Below are positions 32,324-44,430 of a stretch of 64,000 bases of DNA, piece after piece (the first letter of the stretch is position 1; each line of letters opens with the position of its first letter). Both the position numbers and the translations under genes were made by a program. The stretch is from NCBI RefSeq assembly GCF_023156195.1, contig NZ_JAKUKA010000001.1, forward strand, positions 3,844,001 through 3,908,000. The letters run 5' to 3'. The notes beneath the pieces are model-generated. The model was not told where the DNA came from. It did not search any database and worked only from the letters and a program-made list of their open reading frames with translations. Source of the stretch: Chitinophaga sedimenti. Its GTDB lineage: Bacteria; Bacteroidota; Bacteroidia; Chitinophagales; Chitinophagaceae.

Positions 32324-33255
32324 ATGCCGCGCAAAAACTATCTACAGAAAATCGACCTGACACCGGCCGACCAGCTGCAAACGCTGGTAGAGAACCGTCG
32401 GACCTTCAACCTCCGCAACTGCGAGCTGAACATCTTCGAGAGTTATGAACAGGCATGGGCATTGCCGCTCACCTTTTCCGATTTCATTATTACCAGCATG
32501 ATCCGGGGAAAAAAGTCATGAAACTTTTTGACGATCCGGCATTCGATTACCTGCCCGGCGAAACCGTTATTGTGCCGGCGCGGGAAACGATGCTCATCGA
32601 TTTCCCCGAGGCGAGGCGCGATAATCCCACGCAGTGCATGGCGCTGGCGGTAGATGCTGGATATATCAGCGACACAATGAGTTATCTTAATGACTATTAC
32701 AATGGCGTGCCGGACGAGCGGACAAACTGGGAATTGAAGTATTCCCAATACCATTTTTATAATAATACTGACATATCGGACCTGATTAACAAGATCATCA
32801 AAGTATGCAGCAGTTCCGATCTTGCTAAAAACATTTACGCTGACTTAGCCCTGAAAGAGTTGCTGATCCGCCTGGTACAGAACCAGCGGCTGGAACGCAC
32901 AGCACTTGAGCAGGAAACGAACAGCAATCGCAGCAGGTTGCACTTCATCCTTCATTATATAAAAGAAAACCTTTCGGAAAAGATAACGGTGGAGGAACTA
33001 TGCCGCCAATCTTACCTGAGCCGCAATATGTTCTTTAAATGGTTTAAGGAGCAGGCGGGTATCAGCCCGCTGGAGTACATCAACATAGAGAGAGTAAAAC
33101 TGGCTAAAAAACTGCTGGGTGAAGGACGGCACGACATCCGCTCCGTAAGCGAAATATGCGGGTTTAACGATGTGAACTACTTTACCCGTGTGTTCAGGAA
33201 GATAGAAGGCATTACGCCGGGAGGCTACCGGGAACAGGTGGTCCGTTACCAATAA
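32324..33255 (+). CDS. AraC-family transcription regulator
   Basis: The start is the ATG at 32324 (MPRKNYLQKIDLTP). One A is missing from an A run near 32512; repair joins the N-terminal cupin-like effector domain (LPGETVIVPARETMLIDFPE) to the rest, giving about 310 residues. The C-terminal AraC DNA-binding domain has both HTH units: ITVEELCRQSYLSRNMFFKW and VSEICGFNDVNYFTRVFRK, then ITPGGYRE. It lies head to head with the rhamnosidase, 156 bases apart, so a role as a rhamnose- or glycan-responsive activator is likely but inferred. Confidence 0.9.
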
Positions 33256-33258
33256 AGA

Positions 33259-33286
33259 AAAAGGCGCCTCTTGCGAAGCGCCTTTT
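33259..33286. terminator. Bidirectional terminator between AraC and SusD
   Basis: A 9-bp stem pairs AAAAGGCGC (33259-33267) with GCGCCTTTT (33278-33286), with A and T runs on either side. It separates the convergent AraC gene and the third SusD gene. Confidence 0.8.
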
Positions 33287-33308
33287 CTTTATTGATAGAT
33301 ATAAGTTG

Positions 33309-35106
33309 TTACCAACCCGGGTTCTGCACAACATTCTTGTTCACCAGCACCTCGTCATTCGGGATCGGGAACAGATAGTCGCGTTCTTTGCGGAATACAC
33401 GCTGCTGGATGATGGTGGGCGTATAGAACGCGGCGCCATTGCCAGTCATGTTCATACCGTAGATCGGTGCGTTGTTGGTCACTTCAGCAATTTTCCAACG
33501 GCGGGTATCGAAGAAGCGAACCGTTTCGAACGCCAGCTCTACCCTTCTTTCCGCACGGATCGCAGCACGCATCGCATCCTGATCGGCAGGGGCGGGAAGA
33601 CCAGCACCACCGTAGATGGCAACACCTGCACGGGTACGGATCTCATTCAGGTATTTCAGGATATCTGCATTACCAGGATCACTTTCGTTCAGGGCTTCTG
33701 CATAGTCCAGGTAAACCTGTGCCAGGCGGAACAGCGGAGAGCCACGCTCAGTTTCCGTTTGCGGCACCGCTTTTCTTACGATATAACCGGTAGGAGATAC
33801 GTCGGAAGTACTCTGGCTTCTGCCTGAGTTACCGGCAAACTCCATATTGGTGACGATATTGCTGCCATACAGCCAGTAGCTGTTATTGTAAGTGATACCC
33901 ACATAAAAACGGGGCTCACGGTCGATCCACTGGTTGTAAGTAGTTCTGGATGACGGATCGTACGGGGCTTTGAAGCTGTTGAAACCTGTTGCAACGTAGC
34001 CAGACAGCGGATCAGTGATCGGACGACCGTTTTTCATGAAGTACGCGTCTACCATCGCCTGGGTAGCACCCAGTGCACCTGCACCCTGCTGGTCTGCTGC
34101 CAGACCTACGTGTTTGGGTGTACGGTCGTAACGCAGGTAGCTGCCGGTTTTGGAACGGGCAAAGATCCACTCTTTGTTCCACTCGGTAGTGTGTACGTTA
34201 CGGCAAGACAGGTAGGCTGCCATGAACGGATCTGAATTTGTTTCTTTATACAACGCGTAGTCGGTACGGTTGATAGTAAATTCATCGATGAAATCCTTCG
34301 CTGCTTTCGCTGCTCTTGCCCATTTAGCCACATCGTAAGTGGTGTTCAGCAATGGTGTTCCATCAATATTTTTGAAGTCGGAGTAGGCAGTGTTACCGTT
34401 CCACAAAGGGCTTGCGGCCAACATGAGGGCCTGCTCTTTAAATACAGCACAAGCGCCTTTAGTAATACGACCAATTTCACCGTTCCATGGAGTATAGTTC
34501 AGGTTGGCCGAAGCTGCATCCAATTCGCTCACGATGTATTCGATACATGTATCGATGGGAGAACGGGCTTCTTTCAGGTTGCCTACATCTACACCCGGAT
34601 CGATCAGGTTGTCGTGCGTAATTACCACCGGGCCGTAGGTACGAACCAGGAAGAAGTAATACATCGCGCGCAGTGCACGTGCTTCTGCTTTGAAAGAAAT
34701 CTTTACAGACTCCGGAACTTCCAGTGCATTCGCGCTGTCTATCTTACTCATGAAGTAAGTCGCATTGCGGATCCCTCTGTAGTAGTTGTTCCACCAGTTG
34801 TTGATAGCACCGTCGGTTTTAGCCCAGGTGCTGGAGTTCAGCTGCGTGCTGTACGGGAAGCTCCAGTTGTACACCGCTTCGTCGGACGCACCAACAAATA
34901 CGCCGGACTGGTTGGTGTTCGTGTAACGCTCCTGGTTTTCGCTGGGAAGATAGGAGTAAACGTTTGCGAGAAACTTATCTGTATTTGCCCTGGATTTGAA
35001 GATGTCATCAACAGTAAGTACATCATCAGGCACCTGGTCCGGTACTTTGAACAGGACGAAATGCCTATTGCCAAAGCAGCTGTAAGTATGAAGAATATTT
35101 TTTCAT
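33309..35106 (-). CDS. SusD-like glycan-binding lipoprotein (pair 3)
   Basis: The main frame begins at an internal Met, but upstream bases encode a lipoprotein signal (MKKIFFILTAALAIG, lipobox ISSC) starting at 35106. Two missing bases near 35097 and 35052 connect it to VPDQVPDDVLTVDDIFKSRA. The body shows SusD features: ARALRAMYYFFLVRTYGPVV, EQALMLAASPLWNG and RRVELAFETVRFFDTRRW with YLFPIPNDE. The reconstructed length is about 598 residues. It closes an operon that begins with a discoidin lipoprotein and a SusC; a terminator follows. Confidence 0.93.
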
Positions 35107-35166
35107 TTGAATTTTTTTATCGGTTCATTATCAACACATGATTAGGAAATAGCCTTCGGCAGTCTG

Positions 35167-38100
35167 CTAGAAGTTAGCTTGTGCGCCGATGCTGAAAGTC
35201 CTAACGTTCGGATACCTCGTACCGTTACCGGTGTTCAGCTCAGGATCCCACAGTTTAAACTTGCTCCAGTACAGGAGGTTTACACCCGGAAGTATACCCT
35301 TGCGCTCTTCATCTTCAGGCTTTTTGCCACTGTTTTAGGCAGGTTGTAACCCAGGTCCACAGTTTTCAGACGAATGAAACTGATGTCTTTTACCCACCAT
35401 GAGGAAGTGTAAGAGTTCATCTTATTCACCGCAGCGCCATAACCTAAGCGGGGGTAGAATGCGTGTGGATTGGGATTCTCCTCTGTCCACCTGTCTTCTG
35501 CCTGCCAGAAAAGGTTGCTCCTTTCAGGACCGGTGCTGTTGTTGAATGGAATAACACCGTCGCCGTTGATCAGCCTGTCTGCACCATTCACGCCCCGGAA
35601 GAACGCGCCGGCATAAAACTGTTTCCAGCTAACGTTGAAACCGAAACCGTAAACGAAGTTCGGAACGTCGCCATTACCGATACGGGTAATGTCGTTTGCG
35701 TCGATGATATTGTCGCCGTTCAGGTCTTTATACTTAATGTCGCCCGGACGGGTAGCACCGAGTGAGGACTGGTTCGGGCTCTTGTCGATTTCTGCCTGAT
35801 CTGTGAACAGTTTCTCCGCTACATAACCGAAGTAAGACAGGTAGTTTACACCTTTTCTTTCCATGTAGTCATAAGGTTGAGGGGGCATGTCGTTATCGAT
35901 TACCTTATCCTTGTTGTAAGAGAAAGTACCGCGGAAATCGATGTTCAGATCTTTACCGATATTGATCGGGTTCAGGGTGATGGTTCCATCGATACCTTTG
36001 TTTTCGATGATACCGAAGTTACCCCATGGATCGCTGTTCAGACCAACGTAACCGGGCAGTGATTGCCTTTGCAGGAATACGCCGCTACGTCTTTCTTTAA
36101 ACACGTCTGTTACAACGGTCAGTTTGTCGCGGAACAGGTTGAATTCCAGACCCAGATCCTGTTTGTGTGATTTCGCCCAGGTGATATCTGTACCGTAGCT
36201 GTCGATGTTGGTACCACCGAATGAAGTGGTCTGTGTACCGGAACCGAATTTGTAACCACCAGCGCCGGTGTTAACAATGGTCAGGAAGCCGAAGCGACGG
36301 TTACCACCGCTGCCATCACCTACAAAACCATCAGAGTAACGTACTTTCAGGAAGGACACTACATCTTTCAGCGGCTCGAAGAAGTCTTCGTTAGACACTA
36401 CCCAACCCACACCGAATGCAGGGAAGAAACCGTATTTCTTACCAGGCAGGAAGTTTTCGGAACCGTTGAAGCCGAAGTTCACCTCACCAAAGTATTTGTC
36501 TTTATAAGAATAAGTACCCCTTGCGGCCACACCTCTGTTACGGAAAGGCAGTGAGCTTGTAACGCTACCAGCGAATGCTTCTACCCTTTCGCGCTGGTTG
36601 AACAGCATCATACCAGTTACGTTATGTGCGGAACCCCATTGCTTGGTGTAGTTCAGGCCAGCCTCAAAGTAGTTAGCCCTGCGGCCGTTGTTTTCCCTGG
36701 AGTAAGCCAGATCGTTAGTTCCCTGGGAAATCAGCTTCAGGTTCATGTCGCCGTTATCCAGGTAAGGTACTACCCTGTTCAACAGGTAAGTACTGCGGTT
36801 GCGGGTACGACCGATCGTGTGGCTGTTGAATGCATCGAAAGAATACATTACGCTGGCGCTCAAACCAGGTACCCAGAATTTCAGGTCCTGTGTCAGGCGG
36901 GCATTAGAATAAATCTGGTTGCCGAATACGTTGCGGTAACCAGTCTGTGTAACCTGCGCATACGGGTTTGGCTGTGCGCCCGCGGAACTAACGCCCGGAA
37001 CGATACCACCCGGATACATGATCGGGTACAATACCGGGTTGGTCTGCATTACGTTGGCGAATGCTTCTTCCGGATTAATACCAGGCAGGTTGGTTTGTGT
37101 TACATAACCCTGAACACCCAATTCGAATTTGGTCGTTTTGGTCCAGTCCATGGAAACGTTGGTAGTGAAGTTGTAACGACGGAAGCGGGTGCTTGCATCG
37201 TAGCTTTGGAGTGCATCTGTATTCAGCAGGCTCTCCTCTTCGTAGTAAGCCAGTGAAGTGTAATAGTTAGCGAAGTCGGAGCCACCACGTGCGCTGAAGT
37301 TAGCGCGACGGTTCATGGCAGTGTTGCCGAACAGGGCTTCCATCCAGTCTACATCAGGATACAAATAAGGATCTTCCTGTTTGATAGTACCGTTGATGTA
37401 GTTGTTGGAATACTCAGGTTTCATACCGGAGTTCACCTGCGCTTCGTTACGGAGTTTCATGTAGCTAACGCCGTCCATCAGTTCTGGCACCTTGGTGAAA
37501 GCGGTAATCCCCTGGTTGTAGTTAAACATCAGGTTAGGTCTACCAGGTACACCCTTTTAGTATTGATGAGGATTACACCATTTGCACCAGCCACACCGTA
37601 TACGGCAGTGGCAGCAGCATCTTTCAGGATAGTGAAAGAAGAAATGTCTTCCGGATCAAATGCGTTCAGGTCACGACCCTGTACACCGTCTACTACGATC
37701 AATGGAGATGCGGAGTTACCGGAACCATTGAAAGTAGAAATACCCCTGATCCACACGTCGGCGGAGTTGGAGCCCGGCATACCGGAACGCTGAACACCTA
37801 CCAGACCGGCGATTCTACCAGCCAGGGCGGCGCTCAGGTTAGCCACAGGCGTTTTGATGTCTTCCACTTTAACGGAAGACTGTGCGCCTACGAGCGATAT
37901 CTTTTTTGCTCACCGAAACCTACTACTACCACCTCATTGAGGGAGTTATTGGTAGCTGCCAGGGTGATTTCAAAATGGATGATGTTGCTGATAGTGAAGT
38001 TGAACGGTTCATAACCGATCATTCTTGCAGAAAGGCTGTCGCCTCTTTTAGCGTTTATTTCAAATGTACCATCTTCTTTAGTGGTGGTACCCGCTCTGGT

Positions 38101-38268
38101 GGAAAGATTGACGATCGTAACGCCGGGCATGGCTGCCTTCAGTTCATCTTTCACGGCACCCGTGATTTTGATGACAGCGTCTTGCGCGAGTACGTTCATG
38201 GTTACCAGCAACCCTGCGAGGAGCATGGTGCAGGCAACGAGAAACTTACTGAATGTAGTTCGAAGCAT
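35167..38268 (-). CDS. SusC-like TonB-dependent transporter (pair 3)
   Basis: The protein starts with a signal peptide (MLRTTFSKFLVACTMLLAGL). It has the regulatory domain (ITGAVKDELKAAMPGVTIVN), a plug with LNEVVVVGFGEQKR, DVWIRGISTFNG and FTILKDAAATAVYGVAGANG, and a barrel ending TFSIGAQANF. Frame breaks near 37890, 37545 and 35290 each lack one base. Repair gives about 1,035 residues. The last break hides the true C-terminus, which I recovered as ending at 35167. The gene is 63 bases after the discoidin lipoprotein, so both are likely in one transcript. The neighbouring rhamnosidase suggests a rhamnose-containing substrate. Confidence 0.93.
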
Positions 38269-38331
38269 AGTTGAAGTGTTGAAGAGATTAAGTTGTTACT
38301 GCAGCTGTGATTAACAGTACGAATGACTTTA

Positions 38332-38897
38332 CTAAGACTGAGGCTTACCGAAGATGCGGAACTCGGCCAGTTGGAAACGCTGATCACCATTGTGTTTGGT
38401 GATGTACAGGCGATAGTACTTGTACAACTCCGTGTTGGTGAACTCGTAACGGTTGGTCTTTTTCCTGTCGGTAAATACCTGATCAACGCGGGTATCCACG
38501 TCTACCCAGGTAATCCTGTCTTTAGAACCACGCAGTGTCCAGTTTTTAGGATCGCGTGAGACAGCATCGTTACCGGACGTCAGCTCGTAAGCGTCGATAG
38601 CCTGCGAAGCCAGCAGGTTCAACTCGATCCACATCGTGTCGCGATAGGGATTTGTCAGGTACTTGGATCCCAGGTCATTGTCGACCACTTTCGGAGATCC
38701 TTCGCCGGCGTTTCTGCCACCTTCGTTTTCGACATTAACAGAGAGTACGCCAAGATCTGTCATATCCACCTGCTCAATAGGGCTAGGCGGCAGCAGCTCA
38801 TAGGTGCGCTCCTCTTTTTGTCGCAGCTGGCCAGTACTAACAGCAACATGCCCGGGAAGAACACGGTGTTAACTTTGGTTGATTTGAACATCATCAT
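38332..38897 (-). CDS. F5/8 type C (discoidin)-domain lipoprotein
   Basis: The upstream start at 38897 gives a lipoprotein signal (FFPGMLLLVLASC). One A is missing from the A run near 38817; repair gives CDKKEERTYELLPPSP and a total of about 188 residues. The discoidin-type jelly roll shows GSKYLTNPYRDTMWIELNLL, AYELTSGNDAVSRDPKNWTL and YRLYITKHNGDQRFQLAEFR. Such small surface lipoproteins often bind glycans in polysaccharide-utilisation loci. It is the first gene of the discoidin-SusC-SusD operon, so the large spacer upstream should hold the promoter. Confidence 0.82.
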
Positions 38898-39592
38898 ATC
38901 ACGTTGTTTTTGTCTTTTAGATTAATGCAAAGCAATTGCCTGGGCGCGCGCAGGACACGCAACCCCGGTACAGGTAAAGCAATAACGCAAAATCGATTTA
39001 GCGATTTGCTATATGTATCTCTATTCCGTTTTCATACGTATAAAGGGTTCGGCCAGGCCGGTTCCACTGGTTGAGTTGATTATTGAACTATTGCATCTGG
39101 CATAGGTTACGCCTAATTTCCTGGATTTGACCGCTAAATCGATTTTGCTTTATTGCATAAAAAAGTTAGCGATTCAGCTTCTGTTACCCTATGATTTGGT
39201 TAGTAAAACAATAATACAATCTTCTTAGTAGTCAATTTTCTTTTTCTCCGTTGACATGTTTTCTCTTGCTTACCAGTTGAACGGCACAACGTTTACGGCT
39301 ACGACCATACGCAATCCCTAACGTGTACGCTCTTTTCACGATTTAAAGATCGATAATTATTTGTTAAAATTCCAACTGCGCCGACTATTTTTTTATAAAA
39401 ATTTTGCTTTCATCAACTTTTATCTAGGTTTAGCTGCCCTAAAACATACATCTTTTATTTTCTTATTTTGATGATTAAATCCCTTTACCAGCAAGCATAT
39501 CCGGCGAAGGCTCCTACCGTCCCGCCAGGAAAAATCTTTTCATGTATTTGCTAAACCCCGCAGTTTTCCAGACCACTCATCATTTGTTAATG
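38898..39592. promoter_or_regulatory. Regulatory spacer with a 25-bp inverted repeat
   Basis: This gene-free spacer of about 700 bp lies upstream of the discoidin-SusC-SusD operon. It holds a 25-bp inverted repeat with one mismatch: 38979-39003 contains GCAAAATCGATTTAGCG, and its complement lies at 39132-39156. The ATCGAT centre is itself palindromic. The 128-bp interval between the arms is AT-rich and could contain the promoter. I infer paired operator sites, for example for a sensor regulator of the locus. I see no other structured element in this stretch. Confidence 0.5.
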
Positions 39593-39622
39593 AAAAAAAT
39601 CCCGGACCACGAAGGCCCGGGA
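39593..39622 (-). terminator. Terminator after the fourth SusD
   Basis: On the minus strand, TCCCGGGCC and GGTCCGGGA form a 9-bp stem with one mismatch and a 5-base loop, followed by seven T. It lies about 30 bases beyond the stop of the SusD gene at 39653. Confidence 0.85.
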
Positions 39623-39652
39623 ACTTGTGTACTAAATCAAAATATGAGTGTA

Positions 39653-41179
39653 CTATTCTAATGCTGTATTATAGTCGGTTTCTTTCTGAGGAACTTTCCA
39701 TGTCCATTTGTTGTTGGCGCTCGGCTCAATTTTCACAGCCAGCGAGCTCAGGAAGTTACCACCTGCCGCATATGCTTTACGGTCAATTGGATCTCCCCAG
39801 CGCTTCATATCGAACCAGTCGAAACCTTCGCCCCACAGCTCGATGTTGCGGTAAGTTTTGATTTCGTTCAGCAGCGCAGTGCCGGTTGTAGTACAGTTGT
39901 AGCTGGCGTCGCGACCGGAAGTTCTGTTCAGCGCGTTCATCACCGCCTGTATTTCTGTAGCCGGTTTGGTCTGGAAGTATTTGGCCTCTGCTTCGATCAG
40001 GTACATTTCTGAAGAACGGAAGTGGTTCAGGTTACCAACACCCGGGATATCGTTCGCTTTGATTTTGAACTGCATATACGCAAACGGTGTAGCATTGCTC
40101 TGCAGTGCAGGGAACAGGCTGAACGCTCTTGCCTTCAGCTCCGTACCAGCAACACCGGTAGAAGTGGTGTATGTATAGTTCAACGGGTCCAGGAACAGGC
40201 CTTTACGGATATCTGTAGCGGGAATCTTGTTAAACAGCTCGCGGCTGATACATTTAGGTGTGGTTCTTACAGCAGATCCGCTTGAGTTGTAAGCAATGTA
40301 AGCGAAGTAAGAATAGAAATACAGGGTTTCATCGGTAGCACCGTAGCTGCTCCAGATCCATTCCTGGTTAGGTGTGGCAAAACCTGCCCTGTACTCTGTA
40401 TTCGTCATCAGCGGATAACCGGTTCTTGCTTTTACCGCCATTGCTTCGGCAGTAGGGTAATCCTGGCGGGTAATGGCCGCACGGGCATAGATAGCGTAAG
40501 CTACGTTGATGTTCATTTCGTAATTAGCCGTCCTGGTCTTAGCAGATTTAGTATACAGGTCAATAGCCTGGTCCAGATCCGTGTAAACCTGCGCATACGT
40601 TTGTGCGAGGGTAGCCAGTGGTGCATCGCCGGTAGACTCATCCAGCCTCAGGATTACACCATTAGTAGTACCATTGTTGGAATCAGCCCAACGGTTGCCA
40701 TAAAGCTGCGCCAGCATCGTATAAGCATAAGCCCTGTAAGTGAGTGCCTGCGCTTTAATGAACTGACGTTCTGCTTCAGTACCGGCAGCCGCATCAATTT
40801 TTGTAATGATGGTGTTGGCGTTGCCGATAATTTTATAGTAGTAATACCAGGGATAGTAGCAGTAAATGCTGGTGATATTCTCGTTATAAGTACCATTGAT
40901 GATTACTGCCCAGCCAGACAGGTTCACGTAAAAGTTGTTGCCGGGATAGTTACCATAGTACATTTTGATGGTGCCCTCACCATTGAAGCCTTGTGAGCTC
41001 AGGTATTGCTGGGTCATCATTTTAGCCAGACCGTTAATCGCCAGTTTCGCGTTGGCAGTTGTCTCAAACACCGTTCCGGCGCTCACTTCGCCCGTAGGCT
41101 TGGTATCCAGGTAATCTTTACCGCAGGACGCCGCCAGCAGAGAGAAAGACAATAAACCTATACTTAATATTTTATTCAT
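39653..41179 (-). CDS. SusD-like glycan-binding lipoprotein (pair 4)
   Basis: The gene is intact and encodes 508 residues. It has a lipoprotein signal (MNKILSIGLLSFSLLAASC) and begins CGKDYLDTKPTGEVSAGTVF, a common SusD start. Later it has ALTYRAYAYTMLAQLYGNRW, YAIYARAAITRQDYPTAEAM, and the C-terminal RNIELWGEGFDWFDMKRWGD. It is shorter than the other three SusD proteins. It follows its SusC by 19 bases. No enzyme gene is adjacent, so the substrate is unknown. Confidence 0.94.
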   Translation of the reverse strand: MNKILSIGLLSFSLLAASCGKDYLDTKPTGEVSAGTVFETTANAKLAINGLAKMMTQQYLSSQGFNGEGTIKMYYGNYPGNNFYVNLSGWAVIINGTYNENITSIYCYYPWYYYYKIIGNANTIITKIDAAAGTEAERQFIKAQALTYRAYAYTMLAQLYGNRWADSNNGTTNGVILRLDESTGDAPLATLAQTYAQVYTDLDQAIDLYTKSAKTRTANYEMNINVAYAIYARAAITRQDYPTAEAMAVKARTGYPLMTNTEYRAGFATPNQEWIWSSYGATDETLYFYSYFAYIAYNSSGSAVRTTPKCISRELFNKIPATDIRKGLFLDPLNYTYTTSTGVAGTELKARAFSLFPALQSNATPFAYMQFKIKANDIPGVGNLNHFRSSEMYLIEAEAKYFQTKPATEIQAVMNALNRTSGRDASYNCTTTGTALLNEIKTYRNIELWGEGFDWFDMKRWGDPIDRKAYAAGGNFLSSLAVKIEPSANNKWTWKVPQKETDYNTALE

Positions 41180-41198
41180 CGCTTAAGTTCTTTATTTG

Positions 41199-44100
41199 TT
41201 ATAAACCAATGTTAACACCGAAGGACATTACACGAGGCGTTACGAACGCGCTCACGCTTCTGCCGTTGAACTGCTGTTGGGGGTTCATACCCTGCAGTTT
41301 GGTGAAAGTAGCCAGGTTCTCAACGCTCAGGTTGAAGCGTACGGAATTAAAGTCGATCTTTCTTAACAGTGCCTGTGGCATGGTGTAGCTCAGACCTACG
41401 TTTTTGATCACGAAGTAAGAACCATCCTGCAGGAAGCGGGAAGACATTGCGTTGCTGTAAATGCTCTTAGAGAAATCTACAACAGGTACGCCACCAGCTT
41501 TGATGCGGTTGGGAGATGTTTCGGTCATGCCTTCAGGAACGCCGTTCCATGCTTTCAGCAGATCGCTGTGCAGGTTGCCAACGGAACCGGACATAGACAT
41601 CAGGCCCAGATAAGAATCGTCGTATGTTTTACCACCCTGTGCATAAGTGAATACACCGGAGAGTGTCAGGTTCTTCCAGGTAAGACCGGTAGAGAAGCTA
41701 CCATATACATTGGGTATAGCTGTACCCGCCCAGTCGCGTTTAGCATAAGTATGGTAAGTCGTATAGTTCGTACCATTGATGTTTACCAGGTATTTCTGCC
41801 AGTCGCCGCTGGTGTTGCTCGGATCGTATTTCTCGTTGTCCGGAACATACAGTGCGCTGCCGGTCATCTGATCAACTCCTACGAACTGGTAAGTAAAGAA
41901 GTCATAGATACCATGACCTTCCGGTATTTGTAGTTACCGTTGATGATACCGTCTACACGGTTCTGCTCAGGCAGTTTAACGATTTCGTTTTTCATCCAGG
42001 TAGCGTTCGCACCTACATTCCATCTCCAGTCTTTGTTGCGGATTACATCCACATCCACCGTCAGCTCGAAACCTTTGTTAGATACAGAACCGAGGTTTTT
42101 GGTGATAACTGCTTCAGCAGCAGAAGAAGATGTTGCGCCTGCAGACAATGGCAGGTTTACGTTGAACAACAGGTTACGGGAACGTTTGTCGAAGTATTCT
42201 GCAGTAAAGTTAACACGGTCGTACACGCGGGCTTCCAAAGCGGCTGAGATAGACGCGGTGGTTTCCCATTTCATGTTCAGTGATTCCAGCTGGCTTTTGT
42301 ACAGTGCGGCCAGGTTCGCGTTCTGGTCGATGTTGTACAGCGCCATGTAACCATAACGGCCCGCGCTCGCATCGTTACCTACTTCACCGTAAGACACACG
42401 CAGTTTCGCATAGTCTACGATTTTAGTAGCCGGCAGGAAGAAGTTTTCTTTAGACAACAACCAGCTACCACCGATTGACCAGAAGTTACCCCAGCGTACA
42501 TCCTGTGCAAACCTGGAAGAACCATCTCTCCTCATTGAACCTTCCACAAAGTATTTATTGTCGAAGTTATAACGGGCGCGGCCCAGGTAGCTTTCAGAAC
42601 GGTAGTTATCTTCCTGATCGGTCAGCGACGTAATGGAAGTAAAGTTCACCAGACTGTATTCGTTGGCGAAAGTTTCTTTTGTTTTATAACCATACAGCTC
42701 TACGATGTTCTCATAGTAGTTTTCGTGGCCTACCATTACATCTACATTATGTGAGCCATAAGACTTACCCCAGTTCAACAATTGCTGAGCGGTGTAGTTT
42801 TTATAACGGTAGTTATCGCGTGAAGCACGGCCCTGGCCGGCGCCATCACCGATTTTAGCATTGCTGTAGGTAGCGTTGTCGCTGTTGCGTACGTTCAGAT
42901 CGCCTTTCACCGTAAAGGTGAAATCCTTCAGGAAACGCAGGTCAAGGTATAACTGACCGCTGAGGGTGTTACGTACAACCTTGTCTTTGTTCAGCTGGTT
43001 TTCCCAGATTGTATGGCGCCCCACCAGCTGGTTACGGGTGGTAGAACCTTCGTCGAATTGTTTTTCACCGTCTACAGTCAACACGTATTCACCAGTTGTT
43101 TTATCATGCAGGTGTACCGGGTAAATCGGCGCGATGCTTCTTGCATAGTTGAACGGGCTCACGATAGAACCAGCGGAACCTGTACCGCCGGGCGAGTTGT
43201 TAGAGTTCTGGTGTGAACCGGCTACGTTAAAGCCGTATTTCAACCACTCTTTCGCCTGGATATCGGCATTGATCCTACCTGTGAAACGTTTGTAGTCTGA
43301 AGTTTTGAGGTAACCTTTTTCATCGAGGTAACCCACAGAGTAATAAAGATTGCTCTTTTTACCGGAAGCGCGGCCACTCAGGGAGTAATCCTGGCGATAG
43401 CCCATTCTCTCCAGCTGGTCGAACCAGTTGAGATCATCGCGGTAACCATTCAGAATTTGTGCATCAGCCACCATTTTACCGTTCGCATCGAACAGCTGGT
43501 CGGCCGGTTTATCAAAAATGTTCAGGAATAAATAATCAGAAACGAGGCTGGAAGTAGCTTTCGCGTTCGCAGCAGCATCGGTTGGATAAGTTGTGGGATT
43601 GGTTGAACGCAGGAAGTTGCGGTAACCTTGCCACATGGTTTCCATGAAATCTTTCTGGTTCAAAGTTTTATATTCTTTGATACCGCGGCTGTATACACCC
43701 TGGTTCACCACTACGTTCATGCTGCCATCGTTGCCTTTAGCCGCTTTCTTAGTAGAGATGATAATTACACCGTTGGCTGCTTTACTACCGTACAATGCGG
43801 AAGAAGCCGCATCTTTCAGCACAGAAACAGACTCGATATCGTTAGGGTTGATATCGGAAATGTTACCTGCAAACAGCACACCGTCGATTACATAGAGCGG
43901 GGAGTTCACACCGTTTACAGAAGAAAAACCACGGATGCGGATAGAGGGCTCGGAGCCCGGCTGGCCAGTGGTATTGTTTACCTGGATACCGGCCGCGCTA
44001 CCTTCCAGTACGCCGAGGGCGTTGGTAATAGGACGTTTCTCGATATCTTTCGCAGTAACGGAAGTTACGGCGCCGGTCAGCGATTCTTTTTCGCTTTACC

Positions 44101-44430
44101 AAATGCTACCACCACTACTTCGTTCAGATCGCCGGTTTGTGAGTTGAGTGAAATGCTCAAAGTACCGCCGGGGCCAACTTTTACGGTCTTTTCACCAAAG
44201 CCGATAGAGCGGAAAATGAGTTCTTTGCCTTCGGGAACTGTCAGGGTAAAATTACCATTGGCATCCGTTTGCGTACCGGTGTTGGTACCTTTGATGATCA
44301 CCGAGGTTCCCGGGATACCAGTGCCATCGTTGGCATCGGTAACCTTGCCCTTCACCTGTTTGTTCTGGGCATATGCTACTGTAACCTGTAGCACCGTCAT
44401 TAGAAATAGACCAAGCAATTTTTGCCTCAT
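41199..44430 (-). CDS. SusC-like TonB-dependent transporter (pair 4)
   Basis: A signal peptide (MRQKLLGLFLMTVLQVTVAYA) leads to the regulatory domain (VKGKVTDANDGTGIPGTSVI). The plug has LNEVVVVAFGKAKK, IRIRGFSSVNG, YVIDGVLFAGNISDI and VSVLKDAASSALYGSKAANG. The barrel ends RVMSFGVNIGL. Breaks near 44088 (A run) and near 41905 each lack one base; repair gives about 1,078 residues. It should act with the downstream SusD to import an oligosaccharide. The upstream 666-bp spacer carries repeated CATAAAC motifs. Confidence 0.93.
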
